Assembly: GCF_902859875.1 (NCBI RefSeq)
Contig: NZ_CADIKF010000025.1
Span: 1-64,000, forward strand
DNA length: 64,000 bases
DNA from: Paraburkholderia solisilvae
GTDB lineage: Bacteria; Pseudomonadota; Gammaproteobacteria; Burkholderiales; Burkholderiaceae
Direction of reading: 5' to 3'
Numbering within the stretch: the first letter of the stretch is position 1; each line of letters opens with the position of its first letter. The notes under the pieces were generated by a model. The model searched no databases and was not told the DNA's origin. It saw only the letters and a list, made by a program, of their open reading frames with translations. Shown piece after piece: positions 37,243 to 45,542 of this stretch. Both the position numbers and the translations under genes were made by a program.

Positions 37243-37574
37243 ATGGCCTCTTCATGTGTTATGGGGGGGCGAGGACTGTTCGCCACGCACGCGCATCAAG
37301 CGCGCCGCGCGTCGCGCAGTCCGCCGGTCTGCACATCTTAAAGGACGGGAGTGCCCCGCCCGGCGGCTTGTGCAGGCGCGCACGGGATACAAGAACGTGT
37401 TGCGGGAATGGGATCGATCGGGCGCCGCGCAGCGCACAGCCCCATATTGCCGTTCCGTGACACGCTTTCATCCTCATTATTTCGAATCAGGCAACAGTAT
37501 TTCAACGCCCGCACAATGGCGCAGCCGCGCCGACGGGACTACATTCGGGCACACCCGAATTTACGGAGCCGGCC
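37243..37574. other. Divergent intergenic region, AI-2E transporter / DUF3331
   Basis: About 330 bases with no supportable gene. A seven-G run lies at 37263-37269 near the transporter start. The DUF3331 promoter should be in the more AT-rich part near 37480-37560. Confidence 0.3.
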
Positions 37575-37865
37575 ATGACGACGTTAGAGTGCGTACCACT
37601 GATCGGTGCCAACGGCTTGCGCATCGAGATTCTCGAGCGCTCCGAAAACACGCTGGTGATTCGCTGGGTCGAACCCGGCAAATGCCACTATGGCGAACAG
37701 CGTTGGCGCCGCCGCTCGGCGCACACTTCAGGAACGTGTGCGGTATCGCGCCGCAAGATCCGCCGGGGCGACGCGGTGTTCAAGCCGGCCGAGCGGCCCG
37801 CGCCGCTGAATGCGGCAGCCATGATAGCCGCGGACATCCTCACCGGCCTGATCAACGGCATCTAG
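37575..37865 (+). CDS. DUF3331-like small protein
   Basis: This 96-residue protein (MTTLECVPLIGANGLRIEIL) contains CHYGEQRWRRR, SGTCAVSRRKIRRGDAVFKP and a C-terminal Met-Ile-rich end, the layout of the Burkholderia-specific DUF3331 family. Conserved cysteines (CHY and TCAVS) suggest a small metal- or nucleic-acid-binding fold, but function is unknown. GGAG lies six bases before the ATG. It stands alone. Confidence 0.8.
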   Translation: MTTLECVPLIGANGLRIEILERSENTLVIRWVEPGKCHYGEQRWRRRSAHTSGTCAVSRRKIRRGDAVFKPAERPAPLNAAAMIAADILTGLINGI

Positions 37866-38583
37866 CTGGCCGCGCGTGGCGCTGGTCCGCGCTGGCCGAG
37901 GCTGACGCTCGCCGGTTCATTACCGTTCATTACCGGAGACGGCCTGCATCGCGGCGCTCGCATTCCGGTCACCACGCATCGTCTTCGCGCAGCATGCCAT
38001 CAGGCAAATGACCGGCGCGGTGCGCAACGCCGGTGGCCGGTCATCGCTGGCGTTTGCGGTGCGGCCAATGCGCCGAGGTGCACGCAAGATGCACCGGCTG
38101 ACACCCTCACGCTCGTGATGTGTGCATGCACGGCGCCGATACGCGTGGCTCCCCATACCGATTCGCGATGTCACTTCCGCGGGCGGCGCCCGGTACCCGA
38201 ACCGGTCGTACGCTTGACCGCTCCGCACAGCGGATAGATGTGTAGCACCTGCGCCGCGCCGGCAAGACAACCTGCACGGCCGCCTTTGCGGCCACGAATC
38301 CCTACACACCATTCGCATCGAGCCGGCCATGCACGGCCTGCCGCTCCCTTTCCGCGCGCACCGTTCGCCACCGCGAGCCGCGTCGCACAAGCGATTTCGC
38401 CTGATATCGAAGCGCAACCAATCGATGCACTAGAATGGATCGCGATGCTGCACGTCAAGCGACGCGGCTCCAATCGACATGATTGCAGACCGAGCCCAGC
38501 CGACGCGCGACGATTGCAAGCGACTTGCATAACCAGTCCCGAAACACTCGACAGGTCAAACCGGCAGGATGCGGGAGGGTACC
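37866..38583. other. Gene-poor interval before the sulfotransferase gene
   Basis: About 720 bases. Open frames exist on the minus strand (up to 165 codons), but their composition is Arg/Ala/Cys-rich, typical of high-GC chance frames, and no start signal supports them. I see no RNA gene or repeat. Confidence 0.3.
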
Positions 38584-39798
38584 GTGTTCAAGGAATGGAT
38601 AAACAACACGCATGGCATCGCGCGGCTCGCATCGAGCCATGCCCCGCTGTCCGCGGCGGAACTGCTGTCGAGTGCGCGCGCGAAGACGCGACTGCACGAT
38701 TTCGGTCCTGAGCCGATCGAAGACGCATTGGCCCAGTTGCAGCGGGCGGTCCACGAGGAAGCCGATCTCAACCTGTTCGGCCGCGTGTCGACGCATTGGG
38801 ACATCCTGCGGCTGCTGACCAATCTGCTGATTCTGCGCGACCGCGAACTCGCGGACCCGGCCATCCTGCAGCGGCCGGTCACGCAGCCGATCTTCGTGCT
38901 CGGCATGCCACGCAGCGGCTCGTCGTTTCTCCACTCGCTGCTCGCCGAAGACGAGACGAGCTTCGCGCCGCGTTGCTGGCAAGCCATCTACCCGTACCCG
39001 GATCACCCTGCCGCCGGGCGCCACGCCGGACCGCGCAAGGTGCAGCGACAGTTCGATTTTTTTCACCGGCTCGCGCCGGAATTGCGCGACGTCCATCCGT
39101 TCAATGCGCTGACGCCGCAGGAGTGCACCGAGTTCACCGCCCATAGCTTCCGCAGCCTGCGCTTCGAGACGATCTACCACGTGCCGTCGTACAAGCGCTG
39201 GGTCAAACAGGCCGGACACGCGCAGGGACATCGCACGCACCGGCGGTTCTTGCAGCATCTGCAAGACACGCGCGCGACGCGCTGCGTGCTGAAGTCTCCA
39301 GACCACGTGTTCGCGATGGACGCGCTGCGCGAGGTCTACCCGGATGCGCGCGTGATCTTCACGCATCGCGATCCGCTGAAGGTGCTGCCGTCGGTCGCGA
39401 GATTGACGGAAGTGCTGCGACGGCCGTTTGCAAAGCACATCGACAAGGATGTGATCGGAGCGCAAATCAGTGCCGACTGGGCGTATGGCGCACAACAGAT
39501 CGTCGCGGCCGACACCGACGGCCTGTGGCCTGGACAGCACGTATTCCACGTGCACTACAAGACGCTCACCGCGGCGCCGCTCGACACGATACGGCAGATT
39601 TACGATCACTTCGAGCTCGAGTTCACGCCGGCGTTCCGCGCACGGCTACAGGAGCAGATCGACCGCAAGCCGACTGGCGGATACGGCAAGAACGTCTACC
39701 CGTTCGCGGACTTCGGCCTGCGGCCCGAGGAAGAGCGCGAACGATATCGCGGCTATATGGCGCATTTCGGCATTGCCGAGGAAGTCGTTATTCAGTGA
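38584..39798 (+). CDS. Sulfotransferase-family protein
   Basis: This 404-residue protein belongs to the bacterial sulfotransferase_3-like group. The PAPS 5'-phosphosulfate loop is IFVLGMPRSGSSFLHSLLAE, and the 3'-phosphate segment VIFTHRDPLKVLPS follows with KSPDHVF before it. The start is set at GTG 38584, because GGGAGG sits five bases upstream; the in-frame ATG at 38569 lacks spacing for a ribosome site. It probably transfers sulfate to a small molecule or lipid; the acceptor is unknown. Confidence 0.87.
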   Translation: MFKEWINNTHGIARLASSHAPLSAAELLSSARAKTRLHDFGPEPIEDALAQLQRAVHEEADLNLFGRVSTHWDILRLLTNLLILRDRELADPAILQRPVTQPIFVLGMPRSGSSFLHSLLAEDETSFAPRCWQAIYPYPDHPAAGRHAGPRKVQRQFDFFHRLAPELRDVHPFNALTPQECTEFTAHSFRSLRFETIYHVPSYKRWVKQAGHAQGHRTHRRFLQHLQDTRATRCVLKSPDHVFAMDALREVYPDARVIFTHRDPLKVLPSVARLTEVLRRPFAKHIDKDVIGAQISADWAYGAQQIVAADTDGLWPGQHVFHVHYKTLTAAPLDTIRQIYDHFELEFTPAFRARLQEQIDRKPTGGYGKNVYPFADFGLRPEEERERYRGYMAHFGIAEEVVIQ

Positions 39799-40228
39799 GC
39801 GGGTGTGCCGCGCGCCGCATGACGCGGCCGGCGCATTGCCTGCTATCACCTGCGGGCGCCCGCTGTTCCCATATTCGTGAATGTCCGGTAGTCCAGGTGC
39901 GTTGTGCGAACGAATAGTCGCGGACCCTGCCGGTTATCCGTTGGTATAGGTCACCGCATGCGCGGCGGCGCCGCCCTCTTTTCCTCTATCCGAAGGTATC
40001 GACCGGTTCGACGAACGTCCCGTTGAAGCGGTCGCGCGTATCTCTTTACGCATCTGCGCGCCAAAACTACAGTTCAACCCATCGCAAATGCAGTAGCGCG
40101 AATGTGCAAGCAACACCGAGTCGGCACAGAGGTGCGAACCCATTTCCGATGATCGAATTGAACATGCTTTCGCCGTCCCGGTTGCTGACTTCCGTTTTCT
40201 CATTCATCTTTTTTTAGGAGTACCACTC
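39799..40228. other. Intergenic region before the first DUF4148 gene
   Basis: About 430 bases with lower GC than the surroundings and no supportable gene. It should carry the promoter of the DUF4148 gene; the end reads TTTTTTTAGGAG, providing that gene's ribosome site. Confidence 0.3.
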
Positions 40229-40561
40229 ATGAACAAGTTCACTCTCGCCGCGATTCTCGCGGTTGGCCTGCTTGCGGGCCCGGTTGCCAGCTACGCGCAA
40301 ACGAACGATCCCGTTACCCGTGCGGAAGTACGCGCCGATCTGATCAGCGTCGAACAGGCGGGGTACAGCCCGTCGGCCGGCGAAAACGTCTACTACCCGG
40401 CCGATATCCAGGCTGCGGAAGCTAAAGCCGCGACGCGCAACGACAGCGCCTACGGTGGTGTCGCGCAAGGCACGTCGGCGTCGGGCACGAAGATGCGTGC
40501 GCCGATGCATTCGAACTGCGTCGGGCCGGTCAGCTTCTGCAATATCTACTTCGGCAGCTGA
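40229..40561 (+). CDS. DUF4148 family secreted protein
   Basis: This 110-residue protein has a clear signal peptide (MNKFTLAAILAVGLLAGP, cleaved near SYA-Q). The mature part holds the DUF4148 pattern TRAEVRADLISVEQAGYSPSAG followed by YYPADIQAAEAK. AGGAG precedes the ATG. Members are small periplasmic proteins widespread and multi-copy in Burkholderiaceae, of unknown function. A terminator follows at 40575-40614. A second paralog lies at 54788-55123. Confidence 0.9.
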   Translation: MNKFTLAAILAVGLLAGPVASYAQTNDPVTRAEVRADLISVEQAGYSPSAGENVYYPADIQAAEAKAATRNDSAYGGVAQGTSASGTKMRAPMHSNCVGPVSFCNIYFGS

Positions 40562-40574
40562 GCATGCGATGCGA

Positions 40575-40614
40575 GGGGTCCTGTGCGTTGCGCACGGCAC
40601 AGGTCCCCCTTCTT
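40575..40614 (+). terminator. Probable terminator of the DUF4148 gene
   Basis: A 12-bp stem with one mismatch (GGGGTCCTGTGC at 40575-40586, GCACAGGTCCCC at 40597-40608) is followed by a pyrimidine tail, CTTCTTC. It is 13 bases after the stop. Confidence 0.6.
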
Positions 40615-40696
40615 CATGCGTTGACCCGACTCTCGAACTGTGCGCTTGCGGTGGCTCTATCTCTGCCATCCCATCTTTTCTGAAACGGATTGACTC

Positions 40697-41491
40697 ATGA
40701 AGCTTTCTTCTTTCGCGGCATCGGTTGTCGCGCTGTCCGCCTGTCTGTTTGCATCGACCGCGGCAAACGCGCAAGATGCCCAACCGGCCAGGGGCCCGGT
40801 CAAAAATATCGTGCTGGTGCATGGCGCGTGGGTCGACGGCTCAGGCTGGCAACCTGTCTACGACATTCTGAAGAAGGACGGTTATCACGTGACGCTCGTC
40901 CAGGAACCGCTGACCTCTCTCGAAGACGATGTGAGCGCAACCAGACGCGTGCTCGATCTGCAGAACGGGCCGACGATTCTGGTCGGCCATAGCTACGGCG
41001 GTTCGATCATCACGGAAGCCGGTGTGCATCCGAACGTGGTCGGACTCGTGTATGTGGCCGCGCATGCACCGAACGTCGGCGAAGACGAAGGCGCGCTCGG
41101 CAAAGGCACGCCGAGCTTTACGGCGCAGCAAGCCGGTGCGATCGAAAAGACCGGCGACGGGTATACGTACCTGAACCCTGCAGATTTTCCGAAGGACTTC
41201 GCCGCGGATTTGCCGATCAAACAGGCCCGGTTCGAGGCCCATGCGCAGATGCTGACCGCGGCCAAAGTCTTTACGACGCCGTTGACCGCCGCCGCCTGGA
41301 CATCGAAGCCGAGCTGGGGCATCGTGGCCGGCGACGACAAGATCATCAACCCGGACCTGGAGCGGTGGTATTACGCGCGCGCCCATAGCCACACGACCGT
41401 GATTCCCGGCGCCAGCCACTCGGTTTATGAATCGCGGCCGCAGCAGGTGGCGGCGGTGATCGAGGATGCGGCACAGCATGCGCAGCAGTAA
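40697..41491 (+). CDS. Secreted alpha/beta hydrolase (salicylate-esterase/EstC-like)
   Basis: This 264-residue protein has a signal peptide (MKLSSFAASVVALSACLFAS, cleaved near ANA-Q). The compact hydrolase core shows NIVLVHGAWVDGSGWQPVY, the nucleophile Ser in LVGHSYGGSIITEAG, the acid in VAGDDKIINPD, and the His in PGASHSVYES. The small size and HGAWVDGS motif match the plant methylesterase-like group common in proteobacteria. The substrate, probably a small ester in the periplasm, is unknown. A strong terminator follows. Confidence 0.87.
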   Translation: MKLSSFAASVVALSACLFASTAANAQDAQPARGPVKNIVLVHGAWVDGSGWQPVYDILKKDGYHVTLVQEPLTSLEDDVSATRRVLDLQNGPTILVGHSYGGSIITEAGVHPNVVGLVYVAAHAPNVGEDEGALGKGTPSFTAQQAGAIEKTGDGYTYLNPADFPKDFAADLPIKQARFEAHAQMLTAAKVFTTPLTAAAWTSKPSWGIVAGDDKIINPDLERWYYARAHSHTTVIPGASHSVYESRPQQVAAVIEDAAQHAQQ

Positions 41492-41547
41492 ACGCGACGT
41501 GGGAAGCGATGCTTCGCGTGCTTCCTTCTGCTTGCATGCGGAGTGAA

Positions 41548-41585
41548 CGATGCGCGACGGTCAGCGACCGTCGCGCATCGGTTTT
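41548..41585 (+). terminator. Rho-independent terminator after the secreted hydrolase
   Basis: A perfect 15-bp stem (CGATGCGCGACGGTC at 41548-41562, GACCGTCGCGCATCG at 41566-41580) with a three-base loop is followed by GTTTTGG. It serves the plus-strand hydrolase and also separates it from the convergent effector-immunity pair. Confidence 0.9.
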
Positions 41586-41636
41586 GGTCGGCGGACAACC
41601 GACCCACACGGTACGTCGTCGCTTGCAGGCGACCGT

Positions 41637-42515
41637 TCACTGATTGCCCGATTGATCGTCGGCCAACTTGTGCCCGCGTCTGTATAAACGCCATGCGAAG
41701 TATACCGGTGCGCCAATCGTGTACGCCTCTGCCGAATAGATCAGTCCCGGTATCCCGGCAAGGCTCGTTTTCGGCGGTACAACCCCGACGTTCGGATCGC
41801 ATTTCATATGCGTCCAGCCCGTGTAGTTCTTAACCTCCGGCACCTTGCTCTTCATGTCCCGAAACTCCGGACGGTCGTAGTAATTCAGACGAACATCTCC
41901 CGGTGCCAGGTAATCAATATACTGGCCACCCCAATACTCGCCTATTGGAAGCGAACTCTGTATTACCCGCCCGTCCTTTGTTTCGAGATAGCCACGGTCG
42001 TCGGTCACTACAAACCGTTTGATTGCGTCAGCAGTCGGAATCGTGTGATTGTGAGGGCTATCATCCGCCACGTGAATATATGCATCAGGCCCGAATGTTC
42101 GACCGCCATCGCGCGAGACCAGCATGACGAGATCCTCAAGCGGAATCGCAATGTAGCGTTCCGACGGGTGGATATACGGGAAGAACACGATCCGGTAGAA
42201 CTGGGGGGCAGCCACCGTCCGAATGCCCTGTTTCGCATCCACAAAGGTCAATGCCCCTTCGCACATCCAGCCCGTCAGTTCCAGCCAGCGGTGATCGTCA
42301 AACCGGTACACCACCTGGCTCGGCGGTGCCTGGATACGCTGGGCCGCCAGAGCCGGAAACAACGGGATTGCGGCAATGACCGCCAGCAATGCCAGGATCA
42401 TGGCCCAACGTCCGCCCCGTGCGCGCTTTCGCACTCTCGTGGCGATGCACACAATCAGACACGTGCTCCAGAGCGGAACCAGCCACCACACGGCTGACCA
42501 GAGAGGTTCTCCCAT
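41637..42515 (-). CDS. Membrane-anchored Tli3-like immunity protein for the Tle3 lipase
   Basis: This 292-residue protein begins with two membrane helices (VWWLVPLWSTCLIVCIAT near 9-26 and WAMILALLAVIAAIPLFPA near 37-55) and continues with a periplasmic domain holding WLELTGWMCEGALTFVDAKQG, similar to Tli3-type immunity proteins. Its ATG comes one base after the effector stop (TGA-A-ATG), so the two are translationally coupled, the normal order for an effector and its antidote. It would neutralise the lipase in the periplasm. GC content is lower than in neighbouring genes. The family call is from recall. Confidence 0.75.
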   Translation of the reverse strand: MGEPLWSAVWWLVPLWSTCLIVCIATRVRKRARGGRWAMILALLAVIAAIPLFPALAAQRIQAPPSQVVYRFDDHRWLELTGWMCEGALTFVDAKQGIRTVAAPQFYRIVFFPYIHPSERYIAIPLEDLVMLVSRDGGRTFGPDAYIHVADDSPHNHTIPTADAIKRFVVTDDRGYLETKDGRVIQSSLPIGEYWGGQYIDYLAPGDVRLNYYDRPEFRDMKSKVPEVKNYTGWTHMKCDPNVGVVPPKTSLAGIPGLIYSAEAYTIGAPVYFAWRLYRRGHKLADDQSGNQ

Positions 42516-42516
42516 T

Positions 42517-44601
42517 TCAGCCCCTCACGTCCGGTTGCGGTAGCGGCCACAACCCCGTGCCACCGACAGGCGTCGTCGCCGCTTCCCATGCCTCGATCAG
42601 TGCACTGCCCGGCAGCGCATGCAGGAGGTCGCCCACTATGTCCCCGCTGGCCGTCACGACCTTGCTGACCACGTCTTTCGGCAGACCCGGCTTGCTCATC
42701 CGCAGCTTGATTTCAGGCGGCAAAATCCCGCTCGTGTAATACGTCTTCGCAGCCTGGTCGGGATTCTTCGGGCTGCGCCAGTCCGCGCGACGCAACAGGT
42801 CCCACCACAGCTTGTCATTGTCGAAGGCCGCACACAGCCCGATTGCCAGGTCATAGGCCATACATTTCTCTATCGTTTCGGTATGCAGCGTGATGGCCGA
42901 ATGCTGGCTCCATGTCGCTGTTCTCTTTCCAAGTCGCGCTACGGCTTCATCCGACGTCTCATAGCGCTCAACAAGATATTGCTGCGAACCGGAGGCGGGA
43001 ATGCCCACGTACCAAGCCTTGAGCAATGGGTTCCTGTAGCCGGTAGCCGCAAGTTGCGTCTGCACCTGCGACGTATTGGCCTCCGGGCCTCTGGCCGGAT
43101 AGGCCACTACGGGAACCGATTCGGTTCCCGTACGCACATCCACCAGCCTCAATAGCTTCTCGCCGCCTTCCTGAGCGAGCGCGGTTCCCGCGAGATGCTC
43201 GCCGAGATGGTCCGCATGTGGCGGGTCATTCGACTGCGTATGGAAGATGTACGTCTCGGGCAATTTCGGACCGTCAATCTCTCTGCTCCTGTCTCGGCCC
43301 GTGAACATCCCCGCGACCAGAGCTTCTCCTGACCCACCGAACCGAAACGTCTCCGGTCCTTTCCCGACCACATGCCCGTCAGAGAACACCCGCTGGAAGA
43401 AACCGGGCGCCTTGACCACATCGTCGATTGCCTGTTTCGCCTCGGCGTCCACGCCTTGCCAGCCAATACCCTGAATGTTCGGCAAGGACACCACCGTGTC
43501 CTGCGGACAGAAATAGTTGTACACGTGACCGAAGTTGTCCCGAGCGTGATCCGGGTTATCCCACGCCGCACGCTTCGCCACCGCGGTGGCCACCACACGC
43601 TCTGGACTCGCCGGGCGCCGGTTCTCGTACATCAGCCTGACGAAATTCGCCAGCGTTTGAACCCTTGCCTCGCGCGACTGGTGCTTGCCAGGCAGACGCA
43701 GTTCCATCTGCGTCGGATCGAGGCCATACGGCGAGTTGCACATGATCACGCAGTCGGCTGGACGCAGCGTGGCCTCGCTCACCAGAAAATTCGCCAGCAT
43801 GGCGATCTCTGTGCCCTGGCTGTGCGCGATGATGTTGATCGTGTCGGGACCCACGTGCTCATGCTGTCGAATCTGGATAATCAGATCCGCCAGCCGCCGC
43901 GCTGCGTGCACGTAATAGATGCGATGCGGACTGGGATACATCGGACTCGACGTATCGCCGAACGTTCTCTTGCCCATTGCGGCGGCATCGAATAACGCCC
44001 CGTTCGCACCGGGCCCCCACATGTCGACAAGATTTGTCGTCGCATTTGCGAATGGGCCGCCTTCCTTCGCTTGCGCCTCGTCCAGCCAGTTGCCGAGGTT
44101 GTCCCGGTTCTTGAACCTGGCCTGCTGTTCCCGGTAATACGTGCTGTAGGGCAGATCCGGATTGCGATTGTGCGCATCAAGCTGAGCCAGATAGCGCTGC
44201 TGGTCCTGCTGGTAGGTTGGGTGATCAACGGGCCGATAGCCCCAGTGAAACGGAATCAGCGGGGAACGGCCTTCCTCCGCGATCCGTGTCAAACACGCCG
44301 ACGCTGACGCCGGCTCGAGCAATGGCACCTTGCTCTCCGGCGTCCAGGTTTCCCACTCGTGCGGAAACAGGTCATCGCGCCCAAGTCGTTTCTTCAAGCC
44401 CTCGCAGATATGCCGATCGAGGACGGGGAAAAACTGCCCATCGTCGTTGACACCGTGAATCGCTATCACGATGCAGGGCAGCGGTCGCTTGACCGGCACC
44501 TTGCAGATCAGCATGGCGCCGCTGTCCGCTGGCATCGGCATGGCGAATATCGGATCTTTTGAATTGCGCAACGTGCTGCGCTTCGAGTCTGAACTGGACA
44601 T
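42517..44601 (-). CDS. Type VI secretion lipase effector, Tle3-like (DUF3274)
   Basis: This 694-residue protein has an alpha/beta-hydrolase core: oxyanion strand IVIAIHGVNDDGQFFP at 44-59, nucleophile elbow NIIAHSQGTEIAML at 256-269 with Ser261, and a likely acid Asp368 in YFCPQDTVVSLPN. There is no signal peptide, as expected for a T6SS cargo. Tle3 enzymes are phospholipases delivered to the rival's periplasm. No vgrG, PAAR, adaptor or T6SS core gene is in this window, so the pair is an orphan. Base composition is lower in GC than the flanks, and an IS5 transposase relic lies just upstream, both signs of transfer. Confidence 0.82.
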   Translation of the reverse strand: MSSSDSKRSTLRNSKDPIFAMPMPADSGAMLICKVPVKRPLPCIVIAIHGVNDDGQFFPVLDRHICEGLKKRLGRDDLFPHEWETWTPESKVPLLEPASASACLTRIAEEGRSPLIPFHWGYRPVDHPTYQQDQQRYLAQLDAHNRNPDLPYSTYYREQQARFKNRDNLGNWLDEAQAKEGGPFANATTNLVDMWGPGANGALFDAAAMGKRTFGDTSSPMYPSPHRIYYVHAARRLADLIIQIRQHEHVGPDTINIIAHSQGTEIAMLANFLVSEATLRPADCVIMCNSPYGLDPTQMELRLPGKHQSREARVQTLANFVRLMYENRRPASPERVVATAVAKRAAWDNPDHARDNFGHVYNYFCPQDTVVSLPNIQGIGWQGVDAEAKQAIDDVVKAPGFFQRVFSDGHVVGKGPETFRFGGSGEALVAGMFTGRDRSREIDGPKLPETYIFHTQSNDPPHADHLGEHLAGTALAQEGGEKLLRLVDVRTGTESVPVVAYPARGPEANTSQVQTQLAATGYRNPLLKAWYVGIPASGSQQYLVERYETSDEAVARLGKRTATWSQHSAITLHTETIEKCMAYDLAIGLCAAFDNDKLWWDLLRRADWRSPKNPDQAAKTYYTSGILPPEIKLRMSKPGLPKDVVSKVVTASGDIVGDLLHALPGSALIEAWEAATTPVGGTGLWPLPQPDVRG

Positions 44602-45111
44602 CTGGATGATCTTCTATACTTCTATGTCGAACCATTCGCAAAGTGCTCGTCCGCATCGCGAACAGGCGACTGCGATAAAGCATTGCCGTTGCAAACAGGC
44701 ACGCGAGATGAAAGGCGGACGCGTCGGCAACCTCACTCAGGCCGCGGCGCGTGTGAAGCGCATGAGCAGTCCGTCTCGCTCGAATCTGTCGTGACCGGAA
44801 AACCGCAGCGTCTCCGCTCGGCAAGATCGAATATGTCGCATTGTGCCGAGTCGCTCAATATGGAACGTCGTGAGCATTCCTTTTTATGACAGAGCAACGA
44901 ACCTAACTGATTCCCTCGAAAACCGCCAGATGAAAAATCCGATTTCCATTGGCTTTGACAATAGTTCACAGTCTCGAGGTGATGTCGGTGATAACCGACG
45001 TGAACGGAGCGATGCGCTGACATGACGTCGTGTGACCATCGATCGCACGACCGCCGTAGCAATCATGGTTGCGGGCAACATGCGGCATCACATCGCGAGT
45101 CTCGCAATCGC
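44602..45111. other. Low-GC border of the effector islet
   Basis: About 510 bases with no supportable gene and clearly lower GC than the surroundings, especially 44870-44970. It should carry the promoter for the effector-immunity pair. No ORF on either strand has convincing codon use. Confidence 0.35.
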
Positions 45112-45288
45112 TCACGAAATGAAGAACGCTGCGACCGCACCATGTTTCTGCAGGCAGTCGCGGTTCTTCGAAAATACCGAGTGGTCCCGCGCGGTGTCCT
45201 CGATCGCCGGCCAGACAAACTGGCGAAACAGCAGGTTGTAATGCATCTGCTCCATCGACATAAACTCGCTTCGCACCAGGTAAACACC
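45112..45288 (-). pseudogene. Relic of an IS5-type transposase gene
   Basis: About 58 codons on the minus strand read VRSEFMSMEQMHYNLLFRQF, then DHSVFSKNRDCLQKHGAVAA. This matches the conserved segment of IS5/IS1182-like transposases, in which intact copies read RSERQLMEQLDYNLLFRWFVGL and then TVFTKNRDRLL. A stop at 45112 ends the frame and the DDE catalytic parts are missing. It marks an old insertion beside the Tle3 islet. It is identified from recall; an ISfinder search would confirm. Confidence 0.65.
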
Positions 45289-45542
45289 GGTAACGGACCT
45301 GTCAAACATACCTGCACAATCGCGGCTTGAATTCCTCAAGCCCGGCCATTGATCCGCCGCAATTTCCGCGCTGCATTCCAGTCCCACGACCGCACCAGCG
45401 GCTCGCCTTCCGAACAGCCCCAATTGCAGTGGCCCCTTGTCTGCGATACTGTGAGCTTCATCGCGCCGCTGCCGCCCCGCCGTACGCAGCGGCAATCGCG
45501 CCCGCACCCGCCGCCCAGCCCGTCCGCGCTTGGAGACTGCCC
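45289..45542. other. Upstream region of the ribonucleotide reductase gene
   Basis: About 250 bases. The ribonucleotide reductase frame is open through part of it, but coding begins at 45543. I looked for a cobalamin riboswitch and could not support one. No other gene is seen. Confidence 0.3.

Noticed and set aside
37920-38417. A 165-codon minus-strand open frame as a gene
   Set aside because: No ribosome site, Arg/Cys/Ala-rich content, and no recognisable motif in the interval.
38455-39609. A 384-codon minus-strand frame over the sulfotransferase gene
   Set aside because: Shadow of a gene with clear PAPS motifs; no independent signal.
41502-41532. A second terminator hairpin (GGAAGC/GCTTCC) right after the hydrolase stop
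   Set aside because: The stem is short with no T run, and a far stronger terminator follows at 41548-41585.
45289-45542. Cobalamin riboswitch upstream of the B12-dependent ribonucleotide reductase
   Set aside because: A CAGTGGC sequence occurs, but I could not find the conserved core segments in the right order and orientation. A covariance-model search would settle it.
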